64,000 nucleotides of DNA from Tachypleus tridentatus. Lineage: Eukaryota; Arthropoda; Merostomata; Xiphosura; Limulidae. Each line of letters opens with the position of its first letter. Position 1 is the stretch's first letter. Made by a program: the position numbers and the translations under genes. Under the pieces are notes generated by a model. That model worked only from the letters and a program-made list of their open reading frames with translations. It was not told the origin of the DNA and ran no database searches. Positions 59,482 to 64,000 of this stretch are shown here, in pieces. The DNA is taken from contig NC_134833.1 in assembly GCF_004210375.1 (NCBI RefSeq), positions 144,700,127 through 144,764,126 of the forward strand. The letters are read 5' to 3'.

Positions 59482-60155
59482 CTAATACACTTTCCTTTAT
59501 GTTGTTAAGAGAACACCAACAAAAATTAAAACAGTGCCAAAATGCTACACCAGGTGGCGATAGTATTCAAGATGAAAATATCGAACAAAAAGTCTGTAAT
59601 TATATTTAGAGTTTGAGCAACAGACACTGGTCCAGCATTTTCCACTTGTAAGGCTATTGTGGTGAAGAGTTGATTCAGCATCATAAAGATGCCAGAACTC
59701 ACAACAAGAACACTGTTTATGCCACAAGATGATATTTGAATTTCTTCAAACAAGAACAATAGAAAAGTTCATACAACAAAGCTAAAGGCAGACATCATGG
59801 CAGCCACAACTTGAGGTGGTGATTTTTGAAGTTTACGGGCCATTAAATAGCAACAAGATTTCAATAGACACGCAGAAAACCCAAAAATAGTTCCTTTCCG
59901 TCGATTATTTACGTCATGGATATCTTAAAACGTTCCTACGATAAACGTTGGTTTGATAGTTAAAATAATGCCCGTCATCGTCAGCATTAAAAAGAATACA
60001 TTGTAAGCCCCACAAGGTTCCCTCAAAACCAGGTATGTAAGCAAAGTAATGAACACTGGAGAAGAGAAATAGATTGTGGAAGCATCCGCAATAATTCCAA
60101 TTCAAGAAATATTATTGAACTTTATAAAACTGAATGTCTTGTCCGAAGTTTACAT
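59482..60155 (-). pseudogene. SLC35G-like transporter pseudogene E
   Basis: It has the same internal deletion as pseudogene A: GGAATTATT joins directly to GCGGATGCTTCC, losing helices 1-3. Additional lesions are a stop as second codon (AAA to TAA), a stop-like change after CTT-GCTTAC region variants, GTA to ATG-type drift near 59770, and a one-base loss near 59540 that shifts the last helix. The C-terminal half is otherwise readable (from EEIQISSCG-like through QVENAGPVSVAQTLNIIT). The poly(A) hexamer is lost as in A, and a SINE sits just upstream at the former splice-acceptor position. Non-functional. Confidence 0.93.
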
Positions 60156-60191
60156 GTCCACAGATAGATGTCGAGAAAGAAATTGCGAATA

Positions 60192-60467
60192 TTGTTTGTT
60201 TGTTTTGGAATTTCGCACAAAGCTACTCGAGGGCTATCTGTGCTAGCCGTCCCTAATTTAGCAGTGTAAGACTAGAGGGAAGGCAGCTAGTCATCACCAC
60301 CCACCGCCAACTCTTGGGCTACTCTTTTACCAACGAATAGTGGGATTGACCGTCACATTATACACCCCCACGGCTGGGAGGGCGAGCATGTTTAGCGCGA
60401 CGGGGGCGCGAACCCGCGACCCTCGGATTACGAGTCGCACGCCTTACGCGCTAGGCCATGCCGGGCC
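60192..60467 (-). mobile_element. Youngest long SINE, with target-site duplication
   Basis: Closest to what I take as the family consensus: minus-strand head ggcccggcatggcctagcgc, A and B boxes (ggttcgcgcccccgtcgc), full body, and tail of CAAA repeats. Perfect 12-bp direct repeats aaattgcgaata flank it (60180-60191 and 60468-60479). It is absent from pseudogene A, so it came after the arms duplicated. It splits the old acceptor region of pseudogene E. Confidence 0.96.
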
Positions 60468-60904
60468 AAATTGCGAATAAAAGTTAATGTAACATTTTTT
60501 ATTTTAATTATATCTTAAAATATCTTATTAATACTATAATGTATTAGATTTGTCAAATCTTTTTTTGTAATAAGTTATTTTGTGTAATAAATAAAAAATT
60601 AAAAATGACCTCTTTAGAGATTGACCCAAATTCCTTTCTATAAACAAGTGTAATACGATCTTCAGTGTGTGATAATGAAGTTCAGTGTGATAACATAATC
60701 ATTTCATCTATTACATTTCTATATATAAGTATTTAAACAAATATTTTTTTATTTGTATCAATAGCTTCTAACCAAGATAAAGTTATCTATAAAGACAGAA
60801 GTAAAAACGTAACGTACAAGTTAACAAAGATAATTATTATAACAGTCTTTTCAGATGAACGTATTGGCATAAGTTAAACACAGGATATCTTAAAATTCAT
60901 AAAT
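60468..60904. repeat. Short 5' module remnant of pseudogene E
   Basis: Inverted match to 13195-13640. It ends abruptly at the SINE at 60905; the 3.2 kb that separate this point from the outer arm on the A side (9983-13195) are absent here. Confidence 0.8.
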
Positions 60905-61178
60905 GTTTGTTTGTTTTGGAATTTCGCACAAAGCTACTCGAGGGCTATCTGTGCTAGCCGTCCCCAATTTAGCAGTGTAAGACAAGAGGGAAGGCAGCTA
61001 GTCATCAACACCCACCGCCAACTCTTGGACTACTCTTTTACCAACGAATAGTGGGATTGACCGTCACATTATAACGCCCCCACGGCTGGAAGGGCGAGCA
61101 TGTTTGACGCGACGGGGATGCAAACCGCGGCCCTCAGATTAGGAGTCGAGTTCCTTAACCAGCTGGCCATGCCGGGCT
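60905..61178 (-). mobile_element. Long SINE at the junction of the E arm
   Basis: Head side junction (ggctaacagaattgacgaat on plus) is the same as at 9705, so it is the same insertion. Its tail side joins a different sequence (60904, 5' module) from that at 9983. Confidence 0.92.
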
Positions 61179-63367
61179 AACAGAATTGACGAATACGCAC
61201 AAGGAATACATGACAATTGAATATAAATTTTAAATACTAGCCAGTGTGGACTAATATACATTCATCGCAATCTGGGATTTTGAAAAATCTGCAACATAAA
61301 AATTGTTGTCTAGCCACATTTATTGAACTACATGTAGATATAGCTGAAAATCTTTATTTGTTTGCTAGGTGTCAGGAAAAGTTTAAAGAAAATAGTTCTA
61401 CATGTAGTGCCACCTATATGATATTTCTTTCGGTCCTAGTTTGGGAACCAGGGGTGTAATCAGCCTAATATTTATATATTGGTCTTCTAATAAGCATTAA
61501 TTACTAATTACATTTGCTTAACACATATAAACATTACTTTAACAGGCGTAATAAACGTTATATGTATATGATTATAACGTATTATTATTAACGAATATAA
61601 GCAAGTAGTCAGGATTAGAATATAATAAATAAAGTGTAAAATACGTTTCAATAAAATTATTATAAAAATTTAATAAACAACGAATGAAACAAACATTGAT
61701 GAAAAGTAAACCACGGATGTTTGGTAAATCTCTATTGACCTTAAACAGATCAAGAGAATGTACGGTGTTTCTGTATCATATATTGTTTTTTGTTCTTTCC
61801 TTTTTTATAATTATGGCCAGCATTAGGATTGTTTAAAAATTACACGTTATCAGTAGAAAATAACCAGTAAGATACTGGAACCTGAAAAGCCCCTTACACA
61901 GTGGAACAGCGGTATGTCTGCGGACTTATATTGCTAGAATCTTGATTTTGATACCTATGATGGGCAGAGAACATTATGTATGTTTATGCTTTGTTCGAAA
62001 CAAGAAGAATCCGAAATGAAGTAGCGACGTCTATTGGTGAAGTTCTGTGTCTCAAAAATATATATTATTTCAGTGATCTACTAATATACATAATTTACAT
62101 TATTTCACTTCACAATAAATACTAAATACAAATAGTTTAAAAATGGAAACACAAAATATTTTGCTAAACATTACATTGGCATCCTCTGCTTGTATATGTA
62201 TAAGTATTTATAATGTTAACAAACGGGTTAGTGAATTTTATTACAAAAATGTTACGTACCGGATAAGTGGAAAGGTTAAGGGCTTCAAATGTACAAATCA
62301 GAACGTGATGCCAGCTGTGAGCATAACACATACAGTCCATTATGTAAGTTAGCGCTGAACAACAATACATGACAACTACGAAGTATCCTGCTCCAAGGAA
62401 CACAACCGTACGTCTTCGGACTTATAACACTAGGAACCAGTTTTCGATTATTTCTTGTGGACAGAGCACAGATAACATATTTTGTAGCATTGTGTCTAAT
62501 TACACACAAACGAAGTAGCTCATGAATAGTAAATATATGATATACTACGTTGATATGGGAAAGATTATTGTATTTGTTTGATTGTTGTGAAGCTCAGAGT
62601 TACAAAATGGGCTGTCTGTTCTATGCCCATTAAGGATATCGAAATATGGGTTCTAGCGTTCTAAGCACACAACAGACTTACCGTTGCAACAAAAGAGGGA
62701 GATAGTATTTATCCAAGTGAGTTGATGCATGAAAAATTAGTATGCGATGACACGAAATACTTTGGAATACAAAAGGTTAATATGTGACCTTATGTCTTGA
62801 TCTTGTAGTTTATAACTGTAGATGTTATATTTACCCATTTATTACAAATGCTATTTCAGTAATTAGTTTCTTTTCACCAATAATATCAATAGATCTAGAG
62901 GTAGAATTTTTTCGTGAAGTTTTAGTGATACTCCGACGTTGTAGTCGTTAACAATATGGTTCTAGAAACTCTTTTGTATAACAATAAAGTAGTTAATTTG
63001 TAACGTGAGCCCCTGTTGGCTCAGAGGTATTTGTGAGGACTTATATTACTAGAAATAGTGTTAAAGTTTTGTGTGTTTTTGTTATTAATAAATTGCTTAT
63101 CTTGTGTAATTAATACAATCTTTCGTCAGTTACACTAGATGGCGCTTAATATATTTGATATTTATAAAACATGATAATTTTTTAAGGTTATTGTAAACAG
63201 TGATGAAAATGGTCCTAAAGTAACAGGAGATAGTTAACATAGAAATAAATATTGGAAAGAGAAAAGATAAAATGAGATGGATATACGTTTTGTGACACAT
63301 AAACCCGCTTACTACATACATTATAAAGAGATGTCTGTCGCTGAAGTAACAACAGACGCAGCGAAAT
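61179..63367. repeat. Outer part of inverted-repeat arm (pseudogene E side)
   Basis: Inverted counterpart of 7540-9704. Contains a short-SINE remnant at about 61896-62005 (cagtggaacagcggtatgtc) and old SINE pieces near 62600-62700. No gene; open frames at 62143-62509 match those in the other arm but lack any domain. Confidence 0.85.
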
Positions 63368-63384
63368 AGTGTAAGACTCTAGGT

Positions 63385-63500
63385 TTGAATGTGTTTTCTT
63401 ATAGAAAATCCACTTTGGGCTGTCTGCTAAGTCCGCTGAGAGAAATCGAACCGCTGATTTTAGCATTGTAAATTCATAGATTTACCGGTAGAAGGACTGT
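63385..63500 (-). mobile_element. Short tRNA-derived SINE, degraded
   Basis: Minus strand: B-box-like ggttcgatttct, then cagcggacttagcagacagc and a tail tataagaaaacacattc. It lies just outside the inverted-repeat match. Confidence 0.6.
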
Positions 63501-63898
63501 AGTTTGATCTAAAAAAACTAATCAAACGAAAAAATTATGAACTGTGCTAAGAATATAATGAGAGAAATGAGATAATGATGGATATTATAAAACTACTCAC
63601 TGAGTTTCTAGAGGCTTTGCAATTGAACTTTTATTGAATCCAGTCCACACATAGACATTTAAGAAATTAATAGTTTCTAACATGTCTAACTAATTATATC
63701 TAATAATAATCCCGCAATTTGTACCACATGAACACAACGAAATTTATTCATTTCTTTAAAAGAAGTGCTTTAAAATAAATCTAAATGATAAATCACTATT
63801 TATGATTGCTACATCAAGAAAGATTTCTTCGGAAGTGTATTTTTCACACTATGATACGATACTAGTTTAGAGACTTTAACTGTATTACAACAATTCTG
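63501..63898. other. Intergenic, nothing recognised
   Basis: AT-rich, no open frame or repeat that I can identify. Confidence 0.4.
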
Positions 63899-64000
63899 TG
63901 TGTGTGTTTTCTTATAGCAAAGTCACATCTGACTATCTACTGAGCCCACCGAGGGGAATTGAACCCTTAGTTTTAGGTTTGTAATTCTGTAGCTTTACTT
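63899..64000 (-). mobile_element. Short tRNA-derived SINE, running off the window
   Basis: Minus strand: B box ggttcaattcccctcggtgg, body gctcagtagatagtcagatg, tail gctataagaaaacacacaca. The head lies at or beyond the window end. Confidence 0.8.

Noticed and set aside
9705-60467. tRNA genes, suggested by A and B boxes at several sites
   Set aside because: The boxes are heads of tRNA-derived SINEs with long conserved bodies and A-rich tails; none folds as a complete tRNA followed by a terminator.

Overview
This is a 64 kb, AT-rich, gene-poor window of animal genomic DNA. It has no bacterial-style operons and contains one scaffold gap. The most likely source is a horseshoe crab (Xiphosura). 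This rests on recognising two abundant tRNA-derived SINE types whose tRNA-like heads and long conserved bodies I associate with horseshoe-crab genomes. It is recall, not a database result, so treat the taxon as probable. Spliced-looking signals, poly(A) signals, a Tc1-like transposon, Penelope-like elements and CR1-like fossils all fit an invertebrate metazoan.

The only credible host genes are members of one family, an SLC35G-like (drug/metabolite transporter superfamily, two EamA domains) membrane protein of 307 residues encoded in one coding exon. Three copies are open: B at 27641-28564 (+), C at 36851-37774 (-) and D at 53127-54050 (+). Two copies are pseudogenes sharing one internal deletion: A at 13652-14325 (+) and E at 59482-60155 (-). 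A sixth locus near 44.39 kb keeps the 3' flank and the upstream intron but has lost the coding exon. Around the genes are repeated 5' modules with a candidate noncoding first exon ending at an AG|GTTAGT donor, and repeated 3' modules with an AATAAA signal. D and E form a tail-to-tail pair. C with its 3' flank is a long inverted copy of the D side, and A with its flanks is an inverted copy of the E side. The cluster therefore seems to have grown by repeated, often inverted, segmental duplication.

Layout. 1-7039: a segment nearly identical to 17405-24459, carrying a dead Tc1-like transposon, a 40-bp minisatellite and a fossil Penelope-like RT. 7040-7539: a run of exactly 500 N. 7540-16602: inverted-repeat arm containing pseudogene A. 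16603-17404: Tc1 terminal fragment plus unassigned DNA. 17405-24459: second copy of the 7-kb segment. 24460-32600: gene B with its 5' module, then SINEs and a CR1-like fossil. 32600-38260: gene C arm. 38260-46300: mosaic of CR1 and Penelope fossils, orphan 5' modules and the gene ghost. 46300-49950: third minisatellite/RT fossil and a dead LINE with RT and RNase H. 49950-57550: gene D with a Penelope-like element in its presumed intron. 57200-63400: pseudogene E arm. 63400-64000: SINE fragments.

There is no operon-like cooperation. The open genes are paralogues of a putative multipass transporter whose substrate cannot be read from sequence. Much of the remaining structure is the record of transposition and duplication, which lets the order of several events be read: some SINEs predate and some postdate the duplications. 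The 7-kb direct repeat beside the gap differs mostly by one-base length changes and may be an assembly artefact.
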